A stretch of DNA of 32,513 nucleotides, taken from positions 1 to 32,513 of the forward strand of contig NZ_JAFLQW010000283.1 in the NCBI RefSeq assembly GCF_017313335.1. Direction: 5' to 3'. The translations under genes and the position numbers were made by a program. Positions 15,911 to 25,418 of the stretch are shown here, in pieces. Below the pieces are notes generated by a model. It was not told the DNA's origin. It saw only the letters and a program-made list of their open reading frames with translations, and ran no database searches. This stretch comes from Phormidium pseudopriestleyi FRX01. Lineage in GTDB: Bacteria > Cyanobacteriota > Cyanobacteriia > Cyanobacteriales > Laspinemataceae. How positions within the stretch are numbered: position 1 is the first letter of the stretch; every line of letters begins with the position of its first letter.

Positions 15911-17353
15911 CTATTGTTTTGTTTCGACAGGTCGTTCATTGGGTAGAAATTCTGCCGGTTTTGTGTCCATCGCCGGTTGCGGTTCTATCCCAGGAATAGG
16001 TAAGTCAAACCGGGGTCCGCGACGAATAATCCGGCTGCCAAAATAGAGGACACAGAAGAATAAAATGCTGTAGACGATCGCAAACCCAGTTAAGGTCGTT
16101 AAAACATTACTCGCCGGGAGATTAGAAACCGAATCAACAGTGCGGATTTGTCCATATAAGGTCCAGGGTTGCCTCCCCACACAGCGCACAATCCATCCCG
16201 ATTCAATGGCAATATATCCCAAGGGGGCGGCAAAAATCCAGCTTCCCATTAACCACCTTTGTTGGCTAATATTTTCTGGAGAAAGTTTCCCGCGCATCCA
16301 TTGCAGGGCGGAAATTAGCATTAAACCGGCTAAAAAGAACCCGATGGCAATCATGGTCCGAAATGCATAGTAGATTAACCCGACTAAATGGGGTCGGTCC
16401 TCCGGTTTCCATTCGTTCAGTCCTTTGACAGGAAGGGTGAGTTCTTTTTTAAATTCCAGAATGTATCCCAAGGCATTGGGAACTGTAATTTCCCAGTCAT
16501 TTTTCTGGGCTTTTTCATTCGGAAATGCCACTAAACTCCAATCGCCCCCTTGTCCAGCCGGAATGGTTTCCCATTGCGCTTCCATTGCGGCTAATTTGGC
16601 CGGTTGATAGTGATAGACTTGTTCACCGCTTAAATGGCCGATATAGAGTTGTAACGGTGCCACGGCGATCGCCGCTGCCAACACAATTTTAAACGACTTG
16701 CTAAAAAATTCATGATGGCGATTTTTAAGAATGTACCAGGCGCTAATTCCTCCAATCACAAACAGCGAGGTTTCCAGGGTGGCAAAAAACATATGCAGCA
16801 CGCTGTTCACCATGAAGGGATTCGTAATCGCTTCAAAATAATCTCGAACTATGAATTTTCCATCCACTAATTCTCCTCCGGCAGGGGTTTGCATCCAGGA
16901 GTTGGCAGTTAATATCCAAAATGTGGATAAATTGGACCCGATCGCCACTAAAATAGTAGCCAAATAGTGAATCCCTGAATTCACCCGTTCCCAACCAAAC
17001 ACCATAATCCCTAAAAATGCCGCTTCTAGCATAAACGCCCAGGATGCTTCAAACCCAATGACGCTGCCAAAAAAATTGCCCACCGCTTCAGAAAACGGTG
17101 CCCAGTTTGTTCCAAATTGAAATCCCATCGGAATCCCCGATGACACCCCAATTCCAAAATTTAGGACAAATAATTTTGACCAAAATCGGGCATGGTAATA
17201 GTAGTCTTTATTGCGCGTTTTTAGCCAGATTCCCTCGACAATTACGAGATAAATTGACATCCCGGTAGTCAGAACCGGCCACAGCATATGAAAAATAGCT
17301 GTCAGCGCAAACTGCATTCGCGATAACACTAACGTATCGGATAGAAAATCCAC
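15911..17353 (-). CDS. cydA: Cytochrome bd quinol oxidase subunit I
   Basis: This 480-residue subunit carries the haems b558, b595 and d. H22 (IFHMLWPV) matches the N-terminal haem-ligand histidine, and NSVLHMFFATLETS holds a second histidine. GRQPW near residue 393 is the CydA signature. The Q-loop is short, as in cyanide-insensitive oxidases. The start is GTG 17353 with a perfect AGGAGG 7 bases upstream. A perfect 10-bp inverted repeat at 17392-17420 lies 39-67 bases upstream of the start, well placed for a regulator. cydB follows after 8 bases. Confidence 0.96.
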   Translation of the reverse strand: MDFLSDTLVLSRMQFALTAIFHMLWPVLTTGMSIYLVIVEGIWLKTRNKDYYYHARFWSKLFVLNFGIGVSSGIPMGFQFGTNWAPFSEAVGNFFGSVIGFEASWAFMLEAAFLGIMVFGWERVNSGIHYLATILVAIGSNLSTFWILTANSWMQTPAGGELVDGKFIVRDYFEAITNPFMVNSVLHMFFATLETSLFVIGGISAWYILKNRHHEFFSKSFKIVLAAAIAVAPLQLYIGHLSGEQVYHYQPAKLAAMEAQWETIPAGQGGDWSLVAFPNEKAQKNDWEITVPNALGYILEFKKELTLPVKGLNEWKPEDRPHLVGLIYYAFRTMIAIGFFLAGLMLISALQWMRGKLSPENISQQRWLMGSWIFAAPLGYIAIESGWIVRCVGRQPWTLYGQIRTVDSVSNLPASNVLTTLTGFAIVYSILFFCVLYFGSRIIRRGPRFDLPIPGIEPQPAMDTKPAEFLPNERPVETKQ

Positions 17354-17385
17354 AATTTAACCTCCTTCAAACTGTCATTGAAGTT

Positions 17386-17420
17386 TAACAAATTTGTGTA
17401 AAATAAAATGTTACACAAAT
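17386..17420 (-). promoter_or_regulatory. Operator-like palindrome upstream of cydAB
   Basis: ATTTGTGTAA (17392-17401) and TTACACAAAT (17411-17420) form a perfect 10-bp inverted repeat with a 9-base A/T-rich spacer. An overlapping ACAAATTTGT core (17389-17398) adds a second, imperfect dyad. The AT-rich sequence and position just upstream of the cydA ribosome site fit a repressor or activator site. Confidence 0.5.
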
Positions 17421-17591
17421 AACATTTTTATTCATTTTAATGGGTAAATCTAAAAGTTATAATGAAGAGAGGTACAAAAATATTCCCCCTAAAGAGGGTG
17501 TCTTTGTATTATGTATTAGACAAAGTCAAGCCAGATTAGGCATAGAGGCCATAGATCCGGTCAAGACCCCATTAAGAAGAACCGTAATCTT

Positions 17592-17902
17592 TTATCTTTT
17601 AAAATCTGGATTTTCCTTGATTTTAGAGCGTTGCTCAGTCACATAAGCCAAGGTTTTTTGGGCATCAGAGGCCGGGGTTTGCTCGGGGATATCTGTAATA
17701 TGCCACCAAGCATAGATGAGTCCTGCTGCTCCCCCTCCAACTACCCCAAATAAAATACTCACAGCGGTTGAATACCCCAAAAAGCCAAACATAACCATGA
17801 AAAATATCCACATTTTAACCCCAAAAGAAATGCCTTTTTCTTTGGGTGATTTGGGATGTTTTTTGACAGTTGCTGTCACTTTTTTTTTTGCCAGTTTGCC
17901 AT
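17592..17902 (-). CDS. Small two-span membrane protein with apparent frameshift at an A10 tract
   Basis: The in-frame part (17592-17879, GTG start) encodes 95 residues with a basic N-terminus and two adjacent hydrophobic spans near residues 22-41 and 43-61, then a soluble tail (YVTEQRSKIKENPDFKR). The GTG has no ribosome site. Upstream, ATG 17902 has GGAGA at a good distance and reads MANWQKKK into a run of ten A's (17880-17889), where the frame ends in TGA. One extra A would join MANWQKKK to VTATVKKHPKSPKEK in one 103-residue protein. Transcriptional slippage, a real frameshift or a homopolymer sequencing error could explain this. The function is unknown, although similar small membrane proteins occur in cyanobacteria. 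Confidence 0.65.
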
Positions 17903-17942
17903 ATATTTTCTCCGAATTGTGAGGGGTAAAAAATGGGCAAAA

Positions 17943-19496
17943 TTAGGGATTGATTTGGGTGATAAGTGGTTTTAATTGGGCCTCGATATCGCCGGTAGTG
18001 TCGAGGGATGTAAGGTATGGAAGTTCTTTCTCACAAAACGGTTCGGCAGTTTGTTGCTGGCTGTCGAGGAGATCTGCAGTGGCATCGGCAATATCTCCTT
18101 GGCGGTGATTGAGCCGATCGCACAAGACGGCGATCGCAGCGGTACAATGCAAAATCTCCAAAGGCAATCCGCTGTCTCTAGCGGCACCGATCGCCTCTTC
18201 CCTCAACCCTTGCCGGTCATATTTGGCATCCAAAATCACCGTCCATCCCTCACTTGCTACCATTATCCCCAATTCTAACAATCGAGCATAAGTCTGGGCG
18301 GTCATTTCTGGGCTGTATATCTCATCACCCCCTTTGGACTGCAGGGAAATCCCTGCCAAATGCTTGCGGACTGCATCTGATCGGATGTGAATCGCCCCAG
18401 TCGCCCTAGCTAACTGTCGGGCGATCGTACTTTTTCCCGAACCGGATAAACCGGACATTAAAATTAATCGCCCTTGGCGAGGTTGTGTGTACTGCCATGC
18501 TACTTGATAATAATGGGCTGCAGTTCCCCTTGCTTCTTCCTTCTCATCCTCGGCAATGTTAGCATCGTCCAACATCAACGAGGTCACTTTAGCTCGGACA
18601 TACGCCTGCCGACTTAAGTATAATTGGAGCACTTGCAACCCTTGCCAGTCGCCGGTTTGTTCCAAATAAGTATTTAAAAACCCGTTGGCGAGGTCCTGTC
18701 GTCCCCTAGCTTCCATATCCATGACGGCAAAACCAATATCATACATAACATCCACAAACCGAAAGGCTTCGTTAAATTCAATGCGATCGAACAGCACAAT
18801 CTGATTATCCCACAGGGCAATATTTTTAAAATGCAAATCCCCGTGACATTCGCGAATTTTATCCAGTTGCATTCGCTGCTCAAACTGAGAAGATCGTTCC
18901 GCAAAAAAACAGTCGCTGTAGGCTTTGGTTTCCTCAAATTGCTGGCGGGTTTGGGGTCCATCGATATAAAGTTGGGATTGCTTGTAATTATTATCGATCG
19001 CCACCCGGATTTTAGCCACCTCCCCAAAACTTTTAATATAGTCATTCGTCGGCGTTTGCCGATGAAACTCAGCCACAACTTGGCCTAATTGTTCCATCTG
19101 CTCTTGGGTGAGTTGACCCTGCTCAAATTGATGAATTAATAACGCCTCTTGAGGAAACTGCCGCATTTTTAAAGCATATTCAACGGATTCACCATTCCCA
19201 TTCAGTTCCAATCCACTGCCTTGTTTAGTGACTGCCACGACTTCCAGATACATCTGGGGTGCAATCTGTCGGTTTAAGCGCAACTCTTCATCGCAAAAAT
19301 GATGGCGTTTTTCCAGGGTAGAGTAATCTAAAAAGCCAAAATTAACCGATTTTTTGACTTTATAAACATAATCTCCCGTCAACAGAATAAACGAGGCATG
19401 GGTTTGCATCAAGGTGACGGGTTCTTGCACCGGATGGGGATAAAAGTCTCCCTGCATCATCTGGGCGATCGCCTGGGGAAGTCTGGACTGACTCAT
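17943..19496 (-). CDS. Fused APH-like phosphotransferase and P-loop kinase
   Basis: This 517-residue protein joins two kinase-like halves. Residues about 1-330 resemble aminoglycoside phosphotransferase-fold proteins, with the catalytic-loop motif HGDLHFKN (218-225) and a metal-binding aspartate in LFDRIEF (D237). Residues about 340-517 form a P-loop kinase with Walker A GLSGSGKS (349-356) and a lid region holding RSDAVRK. The same two-domain arrangement is known in bacteria (COG2187 plus COG0645) without an established substrate. The start at 19496 was chosen because GGAGG lies 6 bases upstream; upstream in-frame ATGs lack such a site. An antibiotic-resistance role should not be inferred from the fold. 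Confidence 0.85.
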   Translation of the reverse strand: MSQSRLPQAIAQMMQGDFYPHPVQEPVTLMQTHASFILLTGDYVYKVKKSVNFGFLDYSTLEKRHHFCDEELRLNRQIAPQMYLEVVAVTKQGSGLELNGNGESVEYALKMRQFPQEALLIHQFEQGQLTQEQMEQLGQVVAEFHRQTPTNDYIKSFGEVAKIRVAIDNNYKQSQLYIDGPQTRQQFEETKAYSDCFFAERSSQFEQRMQLDKIRECHGDLHFKNIALWDNQIVLFDRIEFNEAFRFVDVMYDIGFAVMDMEARGRQDLANGFLNTYLEQTGDWQGLQVLQLYLSRQAYVRAKVTSLMLDDANIAEDEKEEARGTAAHYYQVAWQYTQPRQGRLILMSGLSGSGKSTIARQLARATGAIHIRSDAVRKHLAGISLQSKGGDEIYSPEMTAQTYARLLELGIMVASEGWTVILDAKYDRQGLREEAIGAARDSGLPLEILHCTAAIAVLCDRLNHRQGDIADATADLLDSQQQTAEPFCEKELPYLTSLDTTGDIEAQLKPLITQINP

Positions 19497-19576
19497 GTTG
19501 TCCTCCATTGTGATCAATTCGGCTCCCGGAAAGCGGAAGGATGAATTTTACCACTTCATCCTTCCTGCTTTTGCTA

Positions 19577-20563
19577 TTATCCGGCGATGAGCGATCGCGT
19601 CTCTTCTTTCAATAACCGAGGTCCGTAGGTGGTGACAATTCGCCCTGCTGCTTTAGCCGCTAATTTTCCTGCTTCTGCATCACTCATTCCATGAGTAATC
19701 CCATACAAAAAGGCTCCGGCATACATATCTCCAGCGCCTACGGTATCGATCGCCTGGACGGAAATCGCCGGAATTTCGATAAGTTTTTCTCCATCAAAAA
19801 TGATAGACCCTTTCGCACCCAGGGTAATCGCAAAGCGTTTGGAAAGAGTTTTTAAATGGGTGACGGCCCCATCCAGGCTTTCGGTTTCAGCCATTGTTAA
19901 GGCTTCACTTTCGTTGGCAAAGATAAAATCAAGTCCGGGTCCAATCATATCTAACAAACCCGGTTTAAAGAATTTCACCATATTGATATCCGAGAGAGAC
20001 AGGGCAGTTTTTACTCCCGATTGACTGGCGATTTCTCGGGCTTTAATGGCAGCCGTTTGTCCGGTGGGGGAACTAACGAGATACCCTTCAATGTAGAGAT
20101 ATTCCGATGCAGCAATTGCATCAGGAACCAGTTCCGTTGTGCCAAAACTGCCGGTAATGCCTAAATAAGTATTCATGGTGCGATCGGCATCCGGGGTGAC
20201 GAACACCAGACATTTTCCCGTTACCCCTGACGGTCGAGTTTGATGTTGTAAGTTGGTCTCTACGCCATTGCGGAGGAGGTCTTCCAGATAGAAAGTGCCG
20301 GTTTCATCATGGGCAACTTTACAGGAATAAAAGCCTTTACCCCCGAATTGGCTGACTGCGATAATGGTATTAGCTGCTGAACCGCCACAGGTTTTTTTAC
20401 AAGGGCGATCGCTGAATTGTTCAAGAATGGAATGATGCCGATCTTCCTCAATTAAGGTCATCACTCCTTTTTCGATTTGCATCTGGGCCATGAGTTCCGG
20501 GGATATTTCATATTCCATATCCACCAAGGCATTGCCGATGCCATAAACGTGATAATTGCTCAT
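19577..20563 (-). CDS. PfkB-family kinase, adenosine kinase-like
   Basis: This 328-residue sugar/nucleoside kinase most likely phosphorylates adenosine to AMP. The N-terminal VYGIGNALVDMEYEI, the substrate motif CGGSAANT (59-66), the NESE motif (217-220) and the C-terminal anion-hole/catalytic motif DTVGAGD (273-279, base D279) are intact. The N-terminus resembles the adenosine/inosine kinase branch common in cyanobacteria. It lies within 5 kb of purA and an ADA-like gene, consistent with adenine salvage. Closely related PfkB enzymes use other nucleosides or sugars, so the substrate is inferred. Confidence 0.88.
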   Translation of the reverse strand: MSNYHVYGIGNALVDMEYEISPELMAQMQIEKGVMTLIEEDRHHSILEQFSDRPCKKTCGGSAANTIIAVSQFGGKGFYSCKVAHDETGTFYLEDLLRNGVETNLQHQTRPSGVTGKCLVFVTPDADRTMNTYLGITGSFGTTELVPDAIAASEYLYIEGYLVSSPTGQTAAIKAREIASQSGVKTALSLSDINMVKFFKPGLLDMIGPGLDFIFANESEALTMAETESLDGAVTHLKTLSKRFAITLGAKGSIIFDGEKLIEIPAISVQAIDTVGAGDMYAGAFLYGITHGMSDAEAGKLAAKAAGRIVTTYGPRLLKEETRSLIAG

Positions 20564-20631
20564 GAACTTGTTAGTTTTTAGGACGATAAGAGAACATAAA
20601 TTTTGGCTTAAACCGACAGATACAAAGCCAA

Positions 20632-20674
20632 AAGGAAAAAGGCAACAGGGAGTAACCTGCCTGCCTTTTTCCTT
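20632..20674 (-). terminator. Terminator downstream of rplY
   Basis: AAGGAAAAAGGCA (20632-20644) pairs perfectly with TGCCTTTTTCCTT (20662-20674), and an inner CAGG/CCTG adds to the stem. The minus-strand 3' arm is T-rich and continues into TTTT. It separates rplY from the adenosine kinase gene. Confidence 0.7.
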
Positions 20675-20819
20675 CTATAAAATCAGAGGTTGGATTGTAG
20701 GAACCCCGAGAAAGGATGCGATCGCCCCTGGTATCCCTGCCGCCACGGATAAAACCGTTGCCTTTGGCAAGGAGTTTTTACTCCCAGGGACCGGCAGAGG
20801 ATCACAGACTAGAATCTAA

Positions 20820-21431
20820 CTATACAGTGGCTCCTTCCTCAGCACCCTCTTCGCTAGTGGCTTTCTCGCTATTTCTGGACTGGAGAATCGCCAAAACCGT
20901 GCGCTCGCCCTCAACGTGAGCCGTTACTCCTTCCGATAAGGGGAGTTCATGAACTTGTAAGGAATCCCCAAGTTTGAGGTGCGTAATATCAATTTCAATA
21001 GAATCGGGGATATTGTCCCGGGTACATTGGATCGGGAGTTCCGTCATCATGATATCTAAGACACCCCCTTCCTGGGTGACCCCGTATGGTTCTCCCACCA
21101 AATGTAGCGGCACAACCAAATCCAAGCTGGTCCCTGCCGACACCGCAAAAAAGCTGATGTGGTAAACCGAGGTTGATTTCCAAGGATGAGTCTGAACTTC
21201 TCTGAGGATGGTTTTGCCCTTCCAGGAAAGATCGGGGATATTGAGATCCACCAAGGTATTGTTCACTGAGGCTTCTTTGAGCAATTTCTCAGCGACTTTG
21301 GCGGGAATCGTCAGGCTAATGGATTCCTTGCCTTGATGACCATACAGGGACGCCGGAATCAATCCTGACCGTCGCAGGGCCTTGGGTTTGCTTCCTTCGT
21401 GGCGTTTTTGGCATTCAACGATGACTGTCAT
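20820..21431 (-). CDS. rplY: 50S ribosomal protein L25, CTC (long) form
   Basis: This 203-residue protein binds 5S rRNA. Residues 1-95 form the L25 domain ([20 protein letters not shown] is the typical start), and residues 100-185 form the TL5/CTC beta domain ([20 protein letters not shown]). An acidic tail (SEEGAEEGA) is typical of the long form. The gene is a single transcription unit with a hairpin terminator downstream. Confidence 0.95.
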   Translation of the reverse strand: MTVIVECQKRHEGSKPKALRRSGLIPASLYGHQGKESISLTIPAKVAEKLLKEASVNNTLVDLNIPDLSWKGKTILREVQTHPWKSTSVYHISFFAVSAGTSLDLVVPLHLVGEPYGVTQEGGVLDIMMTELPIQCTRDNIPDSIEIDITHLKLGDSLQVHELPLSEGVTAHVEGERTVLAILQSRNSEKATSEEGAEEGATV

Positions 21432-21551
21432 GTTAGGTGTTACTCGTTAGGGGTTAGCGATTAAAGATGGATCGGACGTTGTTCACGGTCTAACCAGAGG
21501 GTCCGGGAAAACGCTGCAATCTCCTATTCTATCAACAGCGGGGACAGATAT

Positions 21552-21914
21552 TCAAGCCCGTTGGAGATATTGGTAGGTTTCGTTTTCCACACAGCGGCGT
21601 AATTCATGCAGTTTTTTCAGGGGATAGGTCAGTTTTTGATATTCCTCTTTGGACGGAGAATCTCCCAATTTTTCAATGATTTTTTCACTTTCTAGGATAA
21701 TGGCATCCCGCAGAAAATACTTGAGAATCTGGCGATTTTCTGGATCTAGTTTAATCAACAGCAGTTCTTCTTTCTCTTCTTCTATGTTAATCAGTGTCGG
21801 TTGAGATTTACCTATCCTGGAAAAGTTCGTATGAGCCAACCACTCAAAAAAATCTTCGGTCATCTCTATCGTATGTGGTTCTTGCCCTTCTGTATAAAAG
21901 CTGACATCTAACAT
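21552..21914 (-). CDS. Hypothetical protein, last gene of a three-gene unit
   Basis: This 120-residue protein (MLDVSFYTEGQEPHTIEMTE...) is not one I recognise. It is soluble, acidic in the middle (NIEEEKEELLLIKL) and predominantly helical in its second half, ending with a cysteine-containing helix (RRCVENETYQYLQRA). ATG 21914 overlaps the stop of the upstream frame by one base (TAATG) and has a strong AGGAGG 7 bases upstream. Translation may therefore be coupled but can also start independently. The tight packing with two other small genes suggests a shared role. Confidence 0.7.
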   Translation of the reverse strand: MLDVSFYTEGQEPHTIEMTEDFFEWLAHTNFSRIGKSQPTLINIEEEKEELLLIKLDPENRQILKYFLRDAIILESEKIIEKLGDSPSKEEYQKLTYPLKKLHELRRCVENETYQYLQRA

Positions 21915-22120
21915 TAGCTTTCCTCCTGGGATTCTGATTCCATAAACTCGCTTTCGGGAACATTTTCAGCCCAAGCTATTTGCGCTTTATCCAATAATTG
22001 TTTTGCATTAGTTGAAATGCGTCCGGTTGTCAACACTGCAATGATCGTCCCTTTATTAATGATTTTCTACGCTTCTCCTGGATCAATAGTTTTTTTAGTC
22101 TTGATTTCGATGTAGGGCAT
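21914..22120 (-). pseudogene. Small gene with in-frame amber codon (MPYIEIKTKKT...)
   Basis: This frame starts at ATG 22120, four bases after the upstream gene's TAG, and ends in TAA at 21916-21914. It would encode 68 residues, but codon 18 is TAG (22069-22067), between DPGEA and KIINKGTII. The downstream part ends with the coherent segment IAWAENVPESEFMESESQEE, so the frame looks genuine on both sides. One base change (for example CAG or GAG to TAG) would explain it. Recent inactivation, suppression or a sequencing error are possible. The spacing (4-base gap before, 1-base overlap after) argues that it was a working member of the operon. Confidence 0.6.
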
Positions 22121-22124
22121 CGCT

Positions 22125-22349
22125 CTATCCATTAAATTGTCTGTTAATACCCCTAATTATTTCTTTGACGCTGGGAGCCTGCTCTGGATTAATCACCAAA
22201 ATATCGCCATTTGGGTCGTTTCCCGTTGTTCTTTGACAGGGAATATTTTCTTTTTCTAATTGTTGGATCACCCAAGTAATCAAATTTTTGTGAACGGTCA
22301 ATTTATGAATCATTCTATCTTCATCAGTATCCCATCTTTGATTGGTCAT
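22125..22349 (-). CDS. Hypothetical protein, first gene of a three-gene unit
   Basis: This 74-residue protein (MTNQRWDTDEDRMIHKLTVH...) is not one I recognise. It shows an N-terminal helix (HKNLITWVIQQLEKEN), then short strands (DILVINPEQAPSVKEIIRGI), a pattern of many small alpha/beta proteins. It has no membrane span. An AAAGG lies about 11 bases upstream of the ATG, which is a weak ribosome site. The next frame starts only 4 bases after its stop. Upstream lies the purA terminator, so the unit probably has its own promoter. Confidence 0.6.
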   Translation of the reverse strand: MTNQRWDTDEDRMIHKLTVHKNLITWVIQQLEKENIPCQRTTGNDPNGDILVINPEQAPSVKEIIRGINRQFNG

Positions 22350-22486
22350 TTTTGTAATTTACCTTTGAAATTTAAAAAATATTGTCAATATATGGAACCG
22401 ATCAAGACATGAAACCAATGTTACTCGGGTGAAATGGTGGTCTTGATCGCCAAAGAATTAGAATCTGGAGAATTGCCCTGAAGAGA

Positions 22487-22509
22487 AAAAGGGGGACGGC
22501 CCCCCTTTT
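22487..22509 (-). terminator. Intrinsic terminator of purA
   Basis: On the minus strand AAAAGGGGG and CCCCCTTTT form a perfect 9-bp stem with a 5-base loop, extended by TTCTCTT. It lies about 45 bases after the purA stop. Confidence 0.8.
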
Positions 22510-22552
22510 AATGTATTTTAAATCGTCAGGATTCAGGATGTCAAACCTGAGC

Positions 22553-23893
<1,341 letters not shown>

Positions 23894-24095
23894 CTAAAGT
23901 TTACACAATCGACAATTATCTCCAGATACCGTACCACTTGTCAAATTAATTTTTGTTAAATTTTCCGTTTCCAAAAAATCACACTAAAATATAACCTAAA
24001 GGGCTTGACTCGGAGTGCATCTTTTCGATACCCTAGATCTAATTAGCTCTCCGAACTCATTGACCCCTCACCCATTTACAAGAGGAGAAGCTGCT

Positions 24096-25136
24096 GTGGC
24101 TTTATATGCTGAACTGCACCGACATCTAGGAGGTTCGGTGGTGCCTCGGGTTCTGTGGCGATACTTTCAGCGTCACGATCGCGAACTGGCGCTAAGGTTT
24201 CCCGAATATCCAGGGTTTGAGGAGTTTTACACCAAACCCCGGGATACTCTAGATGAGTATTTAGAACTCCACACCCTGGTTGAAAGTGTCCAAAGCGTCG
24301 AAACTCTCCCGTATTTTATCTATCGGTTGATTCGGGGGGCCTATATTTTTGAGAATCTGGCCTATTTAGAACTGCGTTATACCCCCTACCTGCGGACCCC
24401 CCATGATTTGAGTCAATCTCAGCGAATCGATCTCATGGCAGAGATTGTGGAGGTGGTGGGAAAGGCGTCGCAGTTGCCGGAATATCCCATCGTCACCCGC
24501 CAAATTCTCTGTATGCATTCGCGACTGCCTGATGAGGTGAATCGGGCGATCGTGGACTTGGCGAGTCAGATGCCCCAGTACGTCTGTGCGATCGATGTAG
24601 CGGGAGGAGACAATCATTATGGCGATCGCCTCGATGAATTTGTCAAACTCTACGCCTATGCCCGCAATCTGGGTATAAATACCACCGGCCACCTCTACGA
24701 AACCCCCGACGGTTGCCATCCGGAACTCCTCCCCTACTTAATGCGAATCGGACATGGGATTCAAATTCCCTTAAAACATCCGGAATTATTACCCGAAGTT
24801 GCCCGTCGGGGACAATGTTTAGAAGTCTGTCCCACCACTTATTTTAAAACCGGAACCCTCCAGGATATCCAACAGCTAAAAATCGTATTTGACCGCTGCT
24901 TTGAGGCGGGAGTTGATATAGCGATTTGTACGGATAATGCCGGATTACATGATATGCGCTTGCCCTTTGAGTACGAAAGTCTATTAACTCAAGATATTAT
25001 TGATTTTCGCCAGATGCAAGCCTGTCAGGAAGCGGCATTTCGTCATGCCTTTGCATGGCCTTATCAGCAACCCCCAGCCGAAATGTTAACGGATTTGTTG
25101 AAACCGGAATCTATGCCAGTCATGCCCAGGGTTTAG
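24096..25136 (+). CDS. Adenosine deaminase-like metal-dependent hydrolase
   Basis: This 346-residue TIM-barrel protein has the ADA metal and catalytic residues: H8/H10 (ELHRHLGG), H199 with E202 (TGHLYET), H220 (RIGHG) and D280 (CTDNAG). The second Asp of the usual TDDP, which contacts the purine in classical ADA, is N281. The purine N6/N1 chemistry is probably kept, but the substrate may differ from adenosine. The start was placed at GTG 24096 because GAGGAGAAG lies just upstream and the family starts at MALYAELHRHLGG; the frame is open to GTG 24015. A terminator follows. Adenosine kinase and purA lie nearby. Confidence 0.85.
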   Translation: MALYAELHRHLGGSVVPRVLWRYFQRHDRELALRFPEYPGFEEFYTKPRDTLDEYLELHTLVESVQSVETLPYFIYRLIRGAYIFENLAYLELRYTPYLRTPHDLSQSQRIDLMAEIVEVVGKASQLPEYPIVTRQILCMHSRLPDEVNRAIVDLASQMPQYVCAIDVAGGDNHYGDRLDEFVKLYAYARNLGINTTGHLYETPDGCHPELLPYLMRIGHGIQIPLKHPELLPEVARRGQCLEVCPTTYFKTGTLQDIQQLKIVFDRCFEAGVDIAICTDNAGLHDMRLPFEYESLLTQDIIDFRQMQACQEAAFRHAFAWPYQQPPAEMLTDLLKPESMPVMPRV

Positions 25137-25182
25137 GGTCGAGAATTTCTCCAAAATCAAGGGTGTAATTCTCATCAATCAG

Positions 25183-25202
25183 GCCCCAATCGGGGCTTTT
25201 TT
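25183..25202 (+). terminator. Terminator of the ADA-like gene
   Basis: GCCCC (25183-25187) pairs with GGGGC (25192-25196) and six T's follow. Confidence 0.8.
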
Positions 25203-25418
25203 ATGGACCAATGAATAGATTGACCGAGGGTGGTGATTTGCCTAGTCTGCTAAGGTCTAAGTCCATCTTGACAAAGGAGCGATCGGCCTCTTATCATTAA
25301 AGATAGGGTCGTCCTTCAAAAAATTAGCCAAATCACGTCTTAATCATAACCCTACTGAGATAAAATAAGACACTCTAAAACTCAATTCATTAACTCGAAC
25401 TTAACTCGTTCATATATT

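Noticed and set aside
17440-17646. 68-residue plus-strand frame next to the cyd palindrome
   Set aside because: It has no ribosome site and no recognisable family, and its 3' end overlaps the small membrane-protein gene on the other strand.
24015-24095. Upstream extension of the ADA-like gene
   Set aside because: GTG 24096 has a strong ribosome site and matches the family N-terminus; the extra 27 residues do not.
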